Shown here: piece by piece, positions 36,849 through 45,883 of the stretch | How positions within the stretch are numbered: the first letter of the stretch is position 1 | Layout: each line of letters begins with the position of its first letter | The notes under the pieces: generated by a model | What the model saw: only the letters and a program-made list of their open reading frames with translations | What the model was told of the DNA's origin: nothing | Databases searched by the model: none | Assembly (NCBI RefSeq): GCF_008123425.1 | Contig: NZ_VSSS01000024.1 | Span: forward strand, 278,753-342,752 | From: Bradyrhizobium rifense | Lineage (GTDB): Bacteria; Pseudomonadota; Alphaproteobacteria; Rhizobiales; Xanthobacteraceae | DNA length: 64,000 bases | Direction: 5' to 3' | Program-made: the position numbers and the translations under genes

Positions 36849-37292
36849 CTATGATGCCATCTTGATGTCAGCGCCCTGCGGAATTTTCAGCCGCACATGG
36901 TCGGGCACCGCGAGAGGTTTGTTGGCGCTGTCGAGGAACTCGACCGTCGTGAACAGCAGATCCGTGGTGCCGATGTTTTCGACCGCATGCACCATGTACT
37001 CGCCGGCACCGAAGGCGAGATGCCTGGTCTCGCCCTTGTAGTGCTCGACATCGACGATGCGGCCATCCTCGAAATAGCCGCGCGCCTTGCCCGGATTATG
37101 CGCGGTCCAGAAATAAGTCAGCACGTGGCGATGGAAGCCGCAGCGCTTGCCCGGCGCAATCGACAGGTGCCAGACGCGCACGCTATCGGTCTCCGACACC
37201 AGCACGCTGCCGACGCAGCCGCTGTTGCGCCCCTCTTCGTATTCGCGCTGCACTTCGACGGGCCAATGAGCGCGGGGATTCGAGTCCGACAT
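36849..37292 (-). CDS. Cupin-like protein
   Basis: A 147-residue protein with a single double-stranded beta-helix. Metal-site-like residues are in IAPGKRCGFHRHVLTYFWTA and in the second motif GAGEYMVHAVENIGTTDLLF. It has no signal peptide. Cupins of this size are often small dioxygenases, isomerases or binding proteins; which applies here cannot be told. The ATG at 37292 is chosen over one at 37319 because the shorter form starts like a normal cytosolic protein. It lies between the alcohol dehydrogenase and the quinone reductase genes. Confidence 0.65.
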   Translation of the reverse strand: MSDSNPRAHWPVEVQREYEEGRNSGCVGSVLVSETDSVRVWHLSIAPGKRCGFHRHVLTYFWTAHNPGKARGYFEDGRIVDVEHYKGETRHLAFGAGEYMVHAVENIGTTDLLFTTVEFLDSANKPLAVPDHVRLKIPQGADIKMAS

Positions 37293-37338
37293 GAGCCGTT
37301 TCCTTCCAGATGCTAGCAATTGTCGAGGGGCGGCGTCC

Positions 37339-38502
37339 TCACGCCACTTCCTTCCTGGTCTGGGTGACCACGCCGCGGGTCTTGATCACGACCTTGATGG
37401 CGTCGTCGATGCGATTGCGCGCGTAGTGCAGCGCCATGGGCAGATCCGCGAGCGGGAATGTGTGGGTGTGGATCAGCGTGGCGTCGAAACGCTTCTCCGC
37501 CATCAGCGCCATGGCGCGGTGCGTCGCGCTCTTGCCTTCGCCGCGAATGCCGTAGACGTAGATGTTGTTCTTCACGAGCGCGCCGATGTCGGCGAGCACC
37601 GGCTCGTGCGGAAACGCGGCGAGGCAAATCTTGCCGCCGCGATTGACCATCTTGGCGGCTTCGTTGATCGCCGTGTCGGTGCCGGCGCATTCGACGACAT
37701 AATCAGCGCCGCGGCCGGTCATCTCCTTGACGACCGTGACGAGATCCTCGTTGCGCACGTTGACGACGCGATCGGCACCGAGCTTGGTGCCGATGGCAAG
37801 GCGGGCGTCACGGGTACCCGACAGGATCACCGGGCTCGCGCCGAGCGCTTTCGCAACCGCCACCGCGAGAAGGCCGATCGGACCTGGGCCGGTGACGACC
37901 ACGCTCTCGCCGGCAACGAGGCCGCCGAGCTCAGTGAGGCCGTACATCGAGGTGCCGGCGGTGACGACCAGCGTCGCCTCCTCGTCGCTCATGTCGTCGG
38001 GCACGCGCGACAGCGTGTTGATGTGGTTGACGGCATATTCGGCGAAGCCGCCATCGGTGGTGAACCCGTTGGCGCGATGGCCCTTGTCGACATCGCCGTA
38101 GTTCAGGCCGTAGTTGTGGCAGGACGTATACATGCCCTGCCGGCAGCGCTTGCACTGTCCGCAGCCCGCATGAATCTCGACCGTGACGCGCTCGCCGATC
38201 CTGTATTCGTCGACGCCGGGACCAAGCGCTGCGACCGTGCCCATATATTCGTGGCCGGGCGTAAAATTCTTGTTGAAGGGCGGGCCGCCCTGGATCAGTG
38301 CCGGCGTTCCTTGTTCGATGATCTCCAGATCCGTTGCGCAGATCGCAACTGCATCGATGCGTACGAGCACCTCCGCGCGCTTCGGCATCTGCACCGGCTT
38401 TTCGCTGAGACGCAGCTGGCCGGGGTCGCCCAGCACCCAGGCCTTCATCGTGTCAGGAATCGGCATGTCGGTTGACGTGCGAACGCCAGCAACCTCGACC
38501 AT
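37339..38502 (-). CDS. Zinc-dependent alcohol dehydrogenase (MDR family)
   Basis: A 387-residue enzyme. The catalytic zinc region has VAICATDLEIIEQG and GHEYMGTVAALGPGVDEYRIGERV (split), and the structural zinc lobe has CGQCKRCRQGMYTSC with four cysteines. The cofactor domain shows VVTGPGPIGLLAVAVAKALGA. This is the sorbitol/threonine dehydrogenase branch. The ATG at 38502 has GAGGAT upstream; an ATG at 38466 is the alternative. It is divergent from a GntR regulator across repeated ATTGGTTGA motifs and probably opens the minus-strand catabolic unit. Confidence 0.86.
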   Translation of the reverse strand: MVEVAGVRTSTDMPIPDTMKAWVLGDPGQLRLSEKPVQMPKRAEVLVRIDAVAICATDLEIIEQGTPALIQGGPPFNKNFTPGHEYMGTVAALGPGVDEYRIGERVTVEIHAGCGQCKRCRQGMYTSCHNYGLNYGDVDKGHRANGFTTDGGFAEYAVNHINTLSRVPDDMSDEEATLVVTAGTSMYGLTELGGLVAGESVVVTGPGPIGLLAVAVAKALGASPVILSGTRDARLAIGTKLGADRVVNVRNEDLVTVVKEMTGRGADYVVECAGTDTAINEAAKMVNRGGKICLAAFPHEPVLADIGALVKNNIYVYGIRGEGKSATHRAMALMAEKRFDATLIHTHTFPLADLPMALHYARNRIDDAIKVVIKTRGVVTQTRKEVA

Positions 38503-38519
38503 CACAACGATCCTCACCT

Positions 38520-38661
38520 ATTGGTCAACCAATTTTACAATTGGCTTTTTGATTGGTTGAAGCCTCGCTTTCAAATCCGCCGAAGTCAACGCCTAACTTT
38601 CATGCCCATCGTTTTGGTCTTGCATTTGTGAACGCCGCGCGCGTTAAATACGGATTGGTTG
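38520..38661. promoter_or_regulatory. Operator region with ATTGGTTGA repeats
   Basis: A palindrome ATTGGT-CA-ACCAAT lies at 38520-38533, immediately before the alcohol dehydrogenase gene. The same half ATTGGTTGA recurs at about 38552 and 38653, close to the regulator start. FadR-type GntR proteins bind short palindromes with GT...AC centres, so these are candidate autoregulatory sites. Confidence 0.55.
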
Positions 38662-38685
38662 ATATTGGTTGCGAGGATTGGACCG

Positions 38686-39330
38686 GTGTTCGATTTGTTG
38701 GCCCGATTGACTGAGAGCGGTCCCGGCACGCGCCTTCCTCCCGAGCGACAACTCGCGGCGCAGTTCGGCGTTTCGCGCAACGAGATCCGCAAGGCGCTCG
38801 CACGCCTCGAACTCGACGGCCGCCTCTCGCGCGAGGTCGGCCGCGGCACATTCATTCGCGCGCCCGCGGACAACGGCAGCGCCAATCTCGCCGCGCTACG
38901 CGACAGCACCAGCCCGCGCAATGCGATGGAGGCAAGGCTCGTGCTGGAGCCGGAGATCGCCAGCCTCGCCGCGGTCAACGCCACCTTCAAGCAGATCGAA
39001 GGCATGCGTGTGCTGGCGCAGCAGATGCGCGAGGCCGAAACGTGGAAGGACTACGAGACGCTGGACGGGCGGCTGCACCGCCTGATCGCGGAGGCGACCG
39101 GAAATCCGCTGCTGTCGGCGATCCATCAGACGGTCGACGACGTCCGGCGCGCGGTGGTGTGGCGATGGCTCGATACCAGGCCGGAGCGTCCGCCGGAAGA
39201 CTACTCCTCCTTTGCCGAGCACGACGCGCTGATCGATGCGATCGAGCAGCGCGATCGCATGCGCGCAATGGAGGCGATGCGCCGGCATTTGCGAACCACC
39301 GTCGACAAGCTGATGGGAACGCAGGCCTGA
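38686..39330 (+). CDS. GntR-family regulator, FadR/FCD subgroup
   Basis: A 214-residue regulator. The winged helix spans about residues 12-60 (GTRLPPERQLAAQFGVSRNEIRKAL, split, then LSREVGRGTFI). The FCD ligand domain follows, with EARLVLEPEIASLAA, the metal-binding-like DGRLHRLIAEATGNPLL and EHDALIDAIEQRD. A GTG at 38686 is chosen: the TTG at 38659 overlaps an operator-like repeat. It probably controls both the divergent dehydrogenase unit and the downstream oxidoreductase-deacetylase genes in response to an organic acid. Confidence 0.82.
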   Translation: MFDLLARLTESGPGTRLPPERQLAAQFGVSRNEIRKALARLELDGRLSREVGRGTFIRAPADNGSANLAALRDSTSPRNAMEARLVLEPEIASLAAVNATFKQIEGMRVLAQQMREAETWKDYETLDGRLHRLIAEATGNPLLSAIHQTVDDVRRAVVWRWLDTRPERPPEDYSSFAEHDALIDAIEQRDRMRAMEAMRRHLRTTVDKLMGTQA

Positions 39331-39361
39331 CGTCCCACATAAAAACAACAAGGTGCCGGCC

Positions 39362-40447
39362 ATGAAACTGGGTTTCTTCACGATGCCGATCCATCCGCTG
39401 GAGAAGGACTGGCGACAGTCCCTGCAGGAGGATCGCGAGGCGTTCCTGCTGGCCGACGAGCTCGGCTTCAGCGAGGCCTATGTCGGCGAGCACGTCACCG
39501 ACCGCGCCGAGAACATCACCTCATGCATCGCCTTCCTGGCCTGGATCGCGGCTGCCACAAAGCAGATCAAGCTCGGCACCGGCACTGTCAACATGCCGAA
39601 CGTTCACCCGGCCACCGTCGCCGCCACCGTCGCGATGCTGGACCACATGCTCGACGGTCGCCTGATCTTCGGGATCAGCCCGGGCGGCCTGCTCTCGGAT
39701 GCCGAGCTGTTCGGCACGCTCGAACGCGATCGCAACGCCATGTTCCTCGAGGCGATCAACCAGGTGCTGCAAATCTGGGCGAGCGAGCCGCCCTACAATA
39801 TCAAGGGCCAGTTCTGGAACATCACGACGGAGAAGACGCTGATGGCCGACATCGGCCAGGGTTTTATCGCGCAGCCCTTGCAGCGGCCGCATCCGCCGAT
39901 CGTCGTCACCGCCGTCGCGCCATTCTCCAAAGGCGTCACCGAGGCCGCCGCGCGCGGCTGGGACCCGATCTCCGCCAACTTCCTGATGCCGATGTGGGTC
40001 AAGAGCCACTGGCCGAAATATGTCGAGGGCTGCGAGCGCGTCGGCAGGACGGTCGATTCCGGCAACTGGCGCGTGGCCAAGAGCGTGTTCGTCGCCGAGG
40101 ACATGGCGACCGCCAAGGCCTACGCCACCGATCCGGATAGTCCTTACGTTTATTACTACCGCTCCCTCTTCACCAAGCTGAAGCGCAACGGGCGCATCGA
40201 GCTGTTCAAGACCCGCCGCGACCAGCCGGATGACGAGGTCACACTCGAATCCGTCTGCGAGAAGCTGATCATCTATGGCACGCCCGACAGCGTCGCCGAC
40301 CGGATCCTGGCGCTTCAGGAGGAGGTCGGCGAGTTCGGCACTCTGCTCTATGCCGGCAAGGATTGGCGCGATCGCGAGCTCGGGCGCCGCTCGATGATCC
40401 TGATGGCCGAGCAGGTGATGCCGCGCGTCACCGCCGGCAGAAAATAG
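39362..40447 (+). CDS. LLM-class flavin-dependent monooxygenase
   Basis: A 361-residue TIM-barrel flavin enzyme. Features are MKLGFFTMPIHPLEKDWRQS, ADELGFSEAYVGEHVTDRAE, IKLGTGTVNMPNVHPATVAATVAMLDHML (split) and GRLIFGISPGGLLSDAELFG. The MPIHP/EHVTD pattern resembles the LadA/RutA-like branch more than luciferase proper. It lies 31 bases after the GntR gene and 28 before the deacetylase gene, so the three are likely co-transcribed. The reaction is unknown; oxidation or ring cleavage of a nitrogen compound is a reasonable guess given the neighbour. Confidence 0.8.
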   Translation: MKLGFFTMPIHPLEKDWRQSLQEDREAFLLADELGFSEAYVGEHVTDRAENITSCIAFLAWIAAATKQIKLGTGTVNMPNVHPATVAATVAMLDHMLDGRLIFGISPGGLLSDAELFGTLERDRNAMFLEAINQVLQIWASEPPYNIKGQFWNITTEKTLMADIGQGFIAQPLQRPHPPIVVTAVAPFSKGVTEAAARGWDPISANFLMPMWVKSHWPKYVEGCERVGRTVDSGNWRVAKSVFVAEDMATAKAYATDPDSPYVYYYRSLFTKLKRNGRIELFKTRRDQPDDEVTLESVCEKLIIYGTPDSVADRILALQEEVGEFGTLLYAGKDWRDRELGRRSMILMAEQVMPRVTAGRK

Positions 40448-40475
40448 TTCCAGCTTTTGAGGCAGGAGGCTCACG

Positions 40476-41351
40476 ATGGCCCTCAGTGATCGCATTCCCT
40501 ATCAGGCCCTGATCGACCGGCCGAAGCTGAAGCTGCCGAACGGCAAGCGGCTCGCGGTCTGGGTGATCCTCAATGTCGAGGAGTGGCGGATCGAGAACGC
40601 AATGCCGCGCGTCGTGCTGAGCCCGCCGATGGGACAGCCGCTGCTGCCTGACGTGCCGAACTGGTCGTGGCACGAATACGGCATGCGTGCGGGTTTTTGG
40701 CGGCAATTCAAGGCGCTAACAGATCGCAACATGAAGGTGACGCTGGCCGCGAATGCCGATGTCTGCAACGCCTATCCGCGCGTTGCCTCCGCCGCGCGCG
40801 AGGCCGGCTTCGAATTCATGGGCCACGGCTTCATGCAGGGCCCGATGCATAGGCTTCCCGACCAGGCCGATGCAATCAAGCGCTCAGTCGAGACCATTGC
40901 AAACTTCACCGGGCGCGCGCCGCGCTCATGGGAGTCTCCGGGCCTGACCGAGACCGAGGAGACGCTCGACCTGCTGCGCCTCCACGGCATCGAATATGTC
41001 GCGGACTGGGTGATCGACGATCTGCCGCAGGACATCGCGACGCCGCACGGCACCATCACGACCATCCCCTATACGGTCGAGACCAACGACATCGTCGTCC
41101 ACGCGCTCCAGCATCTGCCGTCCGACCAGTTTTTGAAGCGCGGCATCGACCAGTTCGACCGGCTGTATCTCGAAGGCGCAGACAACGCGCGGGTGATGGC
41201 GATCTCGATCCATCCCTACATCACCGGCGTGCCGCACCGGATCAAATATCTCGAACAGCTGCTCGACTACGTCATCGGCCACGACGGCGTCGCGCTGATG
41301 ACGGCGAGCGAGATCGGCGACTGGTATCGCGCGGAGATGGCGCGGGTCTGA
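40476..41351 (+). CDS. Polysaccharide deacetylase-fold hydrolase, PuuE/allantoinase-like
   Basis: A 291-residue NodB-fold protein. The start KRLAVWVILNVEEWRIEN and the region LAANADVCNAYPRVASAAREAGFEFMGHGFMQGPMH (split) match the PuuE-type group that hydrolyses cyclic amides such as allantoin instead of polysaccharides. ARAPRSWESP-like sequence (GRAPRSWESPGLTETEETLDLL) is the conserved third motif. There is no signal peptide, supporting a cytosolic small-molecule substrate. It shares an operon with the flavin monooxygenase. Confidence 0.78.
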   Translation: MALSDRIPYQALIDRPKLKLPNGKRLAVWVILNVEEWRIENAMPRVVLSPPMGQPLLPDVPNWSWHEYGMRAGFWRQFKALTDRNMKVTLAANADVCNAYPRVASAAREAGFEFMGHGFMQGPMHRLPDQADAIKRSVETIANFTGRAPRSWESPGLTETEETLDLLRLHGIEYVADWVIDDLPQDIATPHGTITTIPYTVETNDIVVHALQHLPSDQFLKRGIDQFDRLYLEGADNARVMAISIHPYITGVPHRIKYLEQLLDYVIGHDGVALMTASEIGDWYRAEMARV

Positions 41352-41404
41352 CGCAATCGGACCGCGCCTGCCGGCAGCAGGCTCCTCCTTTGCGCGTTCG
41401 CGGC

Positions 41405-41599
41405 CTATTTCCGGCGCATCTCGCCGGATCGCGCATCGAATCGGGCGACCGGCCGATCCATCTGCCAAAGCTCGATATCGTGGCCGTCGACGAGCTTTTG
41501 GGCACGGGTGATAGCGGCGTCATCATCGCTGCAATCCAGTTGGATCACGCCGATCGCTCGGTCGTGTCGCCCGACGATCAATGCACGGTAAGCGGACAT
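41405..41599 (-). CDS. Small protein MSAYRALIVGRHDRA..., function unknown
   Basis: A 64-residue protein starting MSAYRALIVGRHDRAIGVI and ending DRPVARFDARSGEMRRK. GGAGG lies five bases before the ATG at 41599; the frame continues further upstream without similarity. Proteins of this general form occur in several copies in Bradyrhizobium, with a short beta-alpha-beta look and a conserved DGHDIELWQ segment. Function unknown. Confidence 0.65.
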   Translation of the reverse strand: MSAYRALIVGRHDRAIGVIQLDCSDDDAAITRAQKLVDGHDIELWQMDRPVARFDARSGEMRRK

Positions 41600-41875
41600 T
41601 TTGACCTCCAGGTCATGTGTCAAAGCCAGCGTTCGTCCCGGAAGATGACGCTGACGGCATTTGAATTCGATGGGGATCGCACCCTTCAATTTTAGGCGCG
41701 GCATAAGTTTTTGCCTGTCGGCGAGATCGCATCCTATGCCGCGCCTATACGGCGAGGGCCGGCGCAATCTCGAAATCATACTGCATCCGGCACCATATCG
41801 GCGGCGTCACGCACATTCGCGTGACGCCTGGCGGGATCTCTCCTGCCGGGCAGCAACGAACGTTCCGGTGAACTC

Positions 41876-42313
41876 ATGTCTACCCCTCTTGTCGGCGACA
41901 GGATCCTCGATCCGATGATCGCGATCACGGGCTGCACGGCGCGCCAGCGCATCGTCGTGATCGGCACGAAAAGCATGGAATTGATGATGGCGCTGCACCG
42001 CCGTGGGTACCTGCAGGCGGCTGCGGCAGGCAATTGCGGCGTTCCGGCCGGCCAGTATGAGGTCGCGCTGGTCGATTGGCGACGGCGCACGCTGAATGCG
42101 CTGGATACGACGATGGACTGGCTCGACAATTTCCTCAGCCCGCGTGCCGTGCTCGCGATCTGGGTCAATGCACAGAAGCCGGCCGCGAAGGACAATCTCC
42201 GCGCCGCCGTGAGCAGGCACGGCTTTGTCGTCCTGCAAGGCGCCGAGCATCCGTGTGGCAGCATGCTGTTGGCGCGACGTTCGCAGGCCTATCCCATGCA
42301 GAAGGCGGCGTAA
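41876..42313 (+). CDS. Hypothetical protein, possibly methyltransferase-like
   Basis: A 145-residue protein. The segments RIVVIGTKSMELMMALHRRGY, QYEVALVDWRRRTLNAL and HGFVVLQGAEHPCGSMLLARR have the strand-helix rhythm of a short class I SAM methyltransferase, but the usual GxGxG loop is absent. It is probably a divergent relative and may lack activity. A 63-codon gene follows 15 bases later in the same direction. The ATG at 41876 fits the start of a cytosolic protein. Confidence 0.5.
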   Translation: MSTPLVGDRILDPMIAITGCTARQRIVVIGTKSMELMMALHRRGYLQAAAAGNCGVPAGQYEVALVDWRRRTLNALDTTMDWLDNFLSPRAVLAIWVNAQKPAAKDNLRAAVSRHGFVVLQGAEHPCGSMLLARRSQAYPMQKAA

Positions 42314-42328
42314 ACGGGAGACCAGCAG

Positions 42329-42520
42329 ATGTTGAGATCCAGGATACGACGCGCCGTCATTCGCGAGTGGATGGCCCTTCCGCCGGCTCAGCGACGCTCC
42401 GGCGAGCAGGCCACAGCCTTTGCAAACGGCGCAATCGTACGACACGCGCTGCCCCGCAGCCGGCTGACGCCGCAGAGCATGGTCATGGCCTGGCTGAGGC
42501 CACGCACCGGGCGCGCGTAG
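42329..42520 (+). CDS. Small basic hypothetical protein
   Basis: A 63-residue, arginine-rich protein (MLRSRIRRAVIREWMALPPA at the start, MVMAWLRPRTGRA at the end). GGGAG stands about 9 bases before the ATG. It lies 15 bases after the methyltransferase-like gene and ends 9 bases before the convergent molybdoenzyme gene. No family was recognised. Confidence 0.5.
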   Translation: MLRSRIRRAVIREWMALPPAQRRSGEQATAFANGAIVRHALPRSRLTPQSMVMAWLRPRTGRA

Positions 42521-42529
42521 CAAGCGCTC

Positions 42530-44851
42530 TTACACCGGATCGAACGCCCGGATCGGCGGCAGATTGCCGGTGAACTTCTCCACCTCCACCGTGGTGAGCT
42601 GGCCGGTGCAGCCTTGCGCGAAGGATGAGGTGCCGATGTCGCGCGTCAGCACGTTCGGATTGCCGTGCACGCAGAGCGGCGCCTCGTCTTCCGGGTCCAT
42701 CGGATCATACCAGGCGCCGGTCGGCAGTTGCACGACACCGGGCGCGATGCCATCGGTGACGTTCACCGCGGCGAGGCAGGCGCCGCGTTCGTTGAAGAGG
42801 CGGATGATGTCGCCATCAACGATACCGCGCGCATTCGCATCACGCGGATTCATGCGCGCTACCTCGCGGCCGCGATGTTTTGCGGCAAGCGAATGCCCGC
42901 CGAAATCGAGCTGGCTATGCAGCCGCGTTACCGGCTGGTTGGCGACGAGGAAGCAGGGCGCGCCAGGCTTCGGCATGTCGCTCTTCTCGAGCCAGACCGG
43001 ATGTCCCGGACAATCCGCATCGTTATGCGCAGCGATCTTCGCGGAATAGATCTCGATGCGTCCGCTCGGTGTCGGCAGGGGATGAGCGACGGGGTCATCG
43101 CGGAAGGAACGCAGCCGGCCGCCATCGTCCGGCTGCTGCGGCACGACCAGACTACCGCGCTGCCAGAATTCGTCGAAGCTCGGGGCTTCGAGGCCACGCT
43201 TGGCGAGTGAGGCGCGGGTCGGCTCGTAGAGATGTTCCAGCCACTCTCGCGACGTGCGCCCCTCGGTGAAGGGCTCGCGTGCGCCGAGGCGATCGGCGAT
43301 ATCGGCAAAGATATCGTAGTCGTCGCGCGCGAGGCCAAACGGCTCGGCGATGCGGTGCATCGCGACCATCAGCGGATCGTTGGTGGAATAGCCGATGTCT
43401 TCGCGCTCAAGCGTCATGGTCGAGGGCAGCACGATGTCGGCGTGGCGCGCGGTCGCGGTCCAGGCGAGCTCGTGCACGACCAGCGTGTCGACTTTCGCAA
43501 ACGCCTTGCGCAGGCGGTTGATGTCCTGGTGATGATGGAACGGATTGCCGCCGGCCCAATAGACCATGCGAATATCCGGATAGGTGCGCGTCTCGCCATT
43601 GTAGCGATAGGTGCTGCCGGGATTGAGCAGCATGTCGGCAATGCGCGCCACCGGAATGAAATCCCTAACGCCGTTGCGGCCCTGCCCGAGCGTCGGCCCC
43701 GGCACGTCGTTGACGCGGCGGCCGTAATAGCCGATCGCGCCCAGCGAATAGGCGTAGCCGCCGCCGGGAAGACCGATCTGGCCGAGAGCGGCCGCCAGCA
43801 CCATGCCCATCCACACCGGCTGCTCGCCATGTTCGGCGCGCTGCAGTGAGTGCGAGACGGTGATGAGCGCGCGCTTGCCGGCCAGACGACGCGCCAGCGT
43901 CCGAATCGTATTCGCATCGACGCCACAGATCGCGGCAGCCCAGGCAGCATCCTTGGCCTGCCCGTCGCTCTCGCCGGTGAGATAGCGCAGGAAGACCGGC
44001 CAGCCTTCGGTGTAGCGATCGAGGAAGGCCTGGTCGTGCAGGCCCCCCTCGACCAATGTGTGGACGATACCGAGCATCAGCGCGGTATCGGTGCCGGGGA
44101 TGCATGTCATCCATTCCGCGCCGGCCTCGACCGGCAGATCCTCGCGCAGCGGGCTCATCAGGATGAACTCGCAGCCGCGCTCGCGCGCCGCTTCCATCGC
44201 ACCGCGCTCGACATGCTTGCTGATCGAGCCGCCGGCGACCATCGAGTTCTTCAGCGCCATGCCGCCAAACGCGAGCACGATCTCCGTTTCGGTTGCGATC
44301 TGCTCCCAGGTAACGTTGCGCTTGGTGATGTCTTCGTAGCCGGCGAGAATCTGCGGCAGCAGCACCGAGGACGCGCCCGACGAATAGGAATTCACCGAGC
44401 GCACATAGCCGCCCATCGCGATGTTGAGGAAGCGGTGCACCTGGCTCTGGGCGTGGTGGAGACGGCCCGCGCTCGACCAGCCATAGGAGCCGCCAAACAC
44501 GGCGCCGGGCCCGCGCGTATCGCGGATGCGCGCCAGCTCGTCGCCGAGCAAATCGAGCGCCTTCTCCCAGCTGACCGAGACGAATTCATCGCGGCCGCGC
44601 CGGTCGTCGGGGCCGGGCCCACGCTCGAGCCAGCCGCGGCGGATCGCCGGCTGTGCAATGCGCGCCTGGTGACGCAAGGCGCCGGGGAAATTGTCGATGA
44701 TACCGTTCGGATCGGGGTCGCCCGCATAAGCCCTCACCTCCAGCCCGGCTGCGCTGTTGCGTGCGGAAAACACGCCCCAATGCGAGGTGTGCGGCTTGAA
44801 TCCGTCCGACAAATCCAGGCCGGGGTCGGGGAAACCAATCGTATCGTCCAT
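42530..44851 (-). CDS. Molybdopterin oxidoreductase, BisC/TorA type
   Basis: A 773-residue enzyme of the DMSO reductase family. SYGWSSAGRLHHAQSQVHRFLN (cut here) carries the serine that binds molybdenum in BisC, TorA and DmsA; there is no N-terminal Fe-S cysteine cluster. Cofactor-binding motifs are YWAGGNPFHHHQDINRLRKAF and LPSTMTLEREDIGYS. No twin-arginine signal is present at the ATG at 44851 (MDDTIGFPDPGLDLSDGF), which points to the cytosolic biotin/methionine sulphoxide reductase type. An open frame to 44968 adds no signal. No chaperone gene is adjacent. Confidence 0.87.
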   Translation of the reverse strand: MDDTIGFPDPGLDLSDGFKPHTSHWGVFSARNSAAGLEVRAYAGDPDPNGIIDNFPGALRHQARIAQPAIRRGWLERGPGPDDRRGRDEFVSVSWEKALDLLGDELARIRDTRGPGAVFGGSYGWSSAGRLHHAQSQVHRFLNIAMGGYVRSVNSYSSGASSVLLPQILAGYEDITKRNVTWEQIATETEIVLAFGGMALKNSMVAGGSISKHVERGAMEAARERGCEFILMSPLREDLPVEAGAEWMTCIPGTDTALMLGIVHTLVEGGLHDQAFLDRYTEGWPVFLRYLTGESDGQAKDAAWAAAICGVDANTIRTLARRLAGKRALITVSHSLQRAEHGEQPVWMGMVLAAALGQIGLPGGGYAYSLGAIGYYGRRVNDVPGPTLGQGRNGVRDFIPVARIADMLLNPGSTYRYNGETRTYPDIRMVYWAGGNPFHHHQDINRLRKAFAKVDTLVVHELAWTATARHADIVLPSTMTLEREDIGYSTNDPLMVAMHRIAEPFGLARDDYDIFADIADRLGAREPFTEGRTSREWLEHLYEPTRASLAKRGLEAPSFDEFWQRGSLVVPQQPDDGGRLRSFRDDPVAHPLPTPSGRIEIYSAKIAAHNDADCPGHPVWLEKSDMPKPGAPCFLVANQPVTRLHSQLDFGGHSLAAKHRGREVARMNPRDANARGIVDGDIIRLFNERGACLAAVNVTDGIAPGVVQLPTGAWYDPMDPEDEAPLCVHGNPNVLTRDIGTSSFAQGCTGQLTTVEVEKFTGNLPPIRAFDPV

Positions 44852-45022
44852 CGCGTGGCCCTCATCGCGGAGCGCCGTGCAGGCGGCTCCGGCAGCAATT
44901 ATGGAGCCAATATAATGAGGCGCGAGCGTGAAGGGCAACGGATTACCGATGCCCGGAACCGCGCGCATGGCCGCATCCCGCAGATCACACGGCGGCCTGC
45001 GGCGCGTCGAGCAGAGCCCTGC

Positions 45023-45595
45023 TCAGCTCTGGGCGTCGACCCGGCTCGTACGATCGGATGACGCGGCCTGCTGCGCGGCATAGGCGGACGTGGCTTGCGA
45101 CACCGGCGAATATTGCGCGAAGGACTCGGTGAGCTCCTCCGCCGCATGGGTGAGCTCCTTCATCACGGCAGCGCTGTCCGATGCCTGATTGCCGGAAGAA
45201 TGAATCACCTCGAACGAGAATCCGTTCGGGAGATCGACATGGATCTTGTCGATCCCGACGGTGTCAGGGGCATCATCATTCTGCGATTGGCCGGTCGCGG
45301 AGGACGAACTTCCCGATATCTGCTGGCTCGCGAAATGCTGCACGAAATCCTCGATGGATTTGAGCGCATTGCTGTCGAAGCCGCCACCGCCGAAGTGGAC
45401 GATGCCGACCGACATGCCGTTCGGCAAATTGACCTTGACCTCGTCATAAGGCGTGCCGTCATGCATCAGCGAGGCGAAGGTCGAGCCGTCTCCCTGCGAA
45501 CCGTCTGTCGATTTCGAGGGGCTGGAGGGGCTGGTGGATGAGGACGAACTCGTCGCGTTTCCACCACTGATGCTGCTCATGCTGCCGACGCTCAT
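45023..45595 (-). CDS. Ser-rich protein with two related segments, unknown function
   Basis: A 190-residue protein without membrane segments. The first 45 residues are a Ser/Thr/Gly-rich low-complexity region. Then come two similar blocks: DEVKVNLPNGMSVGIVHFGG (about 51-70) and DKIHVDLPNGFSFEVIHSSG (about 115-135), each followed by a helix (SIEDFVQHFASQ, VMKELTHAAEELTESFAQY). So the protein looks like an internal duplication joined by another Ser-rich linker. The N-terminal form without signal peptide would suit a protein exported by a type III or flagellar-type route, but that is speculation. Confidence 0.6.
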   Translation of the reverse strand: MSVGSMSSISGGNATSSSSSTSPSSPSKSTDGSQGDGSTFASLMHDGTPYDEVKVNLPNGMSVGIVHFGGGGFDSNALKSIEDFVQHFASQQISGSSSSATGQSQNDDAPDTVGIDKIHVDLPNGFSFEVIHSSGNQASDSAAVMKELTHAAEELTESFAQYSPVSQATSAYAAQQAASSDRTSRVDAQS

Positions 45596-45883
45596 ACGCG
45601 AACTCCACTGTCATTGCGAACGCACGTACCGCGTGCAACGGGCATGCCAGACGAGAGCGTCATTGCCATCAAGGACTTATCGCGAACGCCAGTCGGCAGA
45701 TCCATCGCGACGGCAAATCTGTCCCGGCAGAAGCTGCCGACCTGCTGCCATATCGCATTGCCGAACGCGCGCTCGCCATTTCGCCGCAGGGCTTTCCGAC
45801 GTTGTCGGCATTGCCGCCTCGTCCCTGATGCAACATGATGGGGCGCCGGTGACGACTGTTCTTTGACGGTTGGAGGTCATCTG
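45596..45883. other. Divergent promoter gap
   Basis: 288 bases between the Ser-rich protein gene and the oligopeptide-binding protein gene. No credible gene. It contains a stretch with CATTGCGAACGCACG near the minus-strand start. Promoters for both genes are expected here. Confidence 0.35.

Noticed and set aside
37339..38502. A glutathione-dependent formaldehyde dehydrogenase
   Set aside because: Only general zinc-MDR motifs are visible; class III-specific sequence was not seen.
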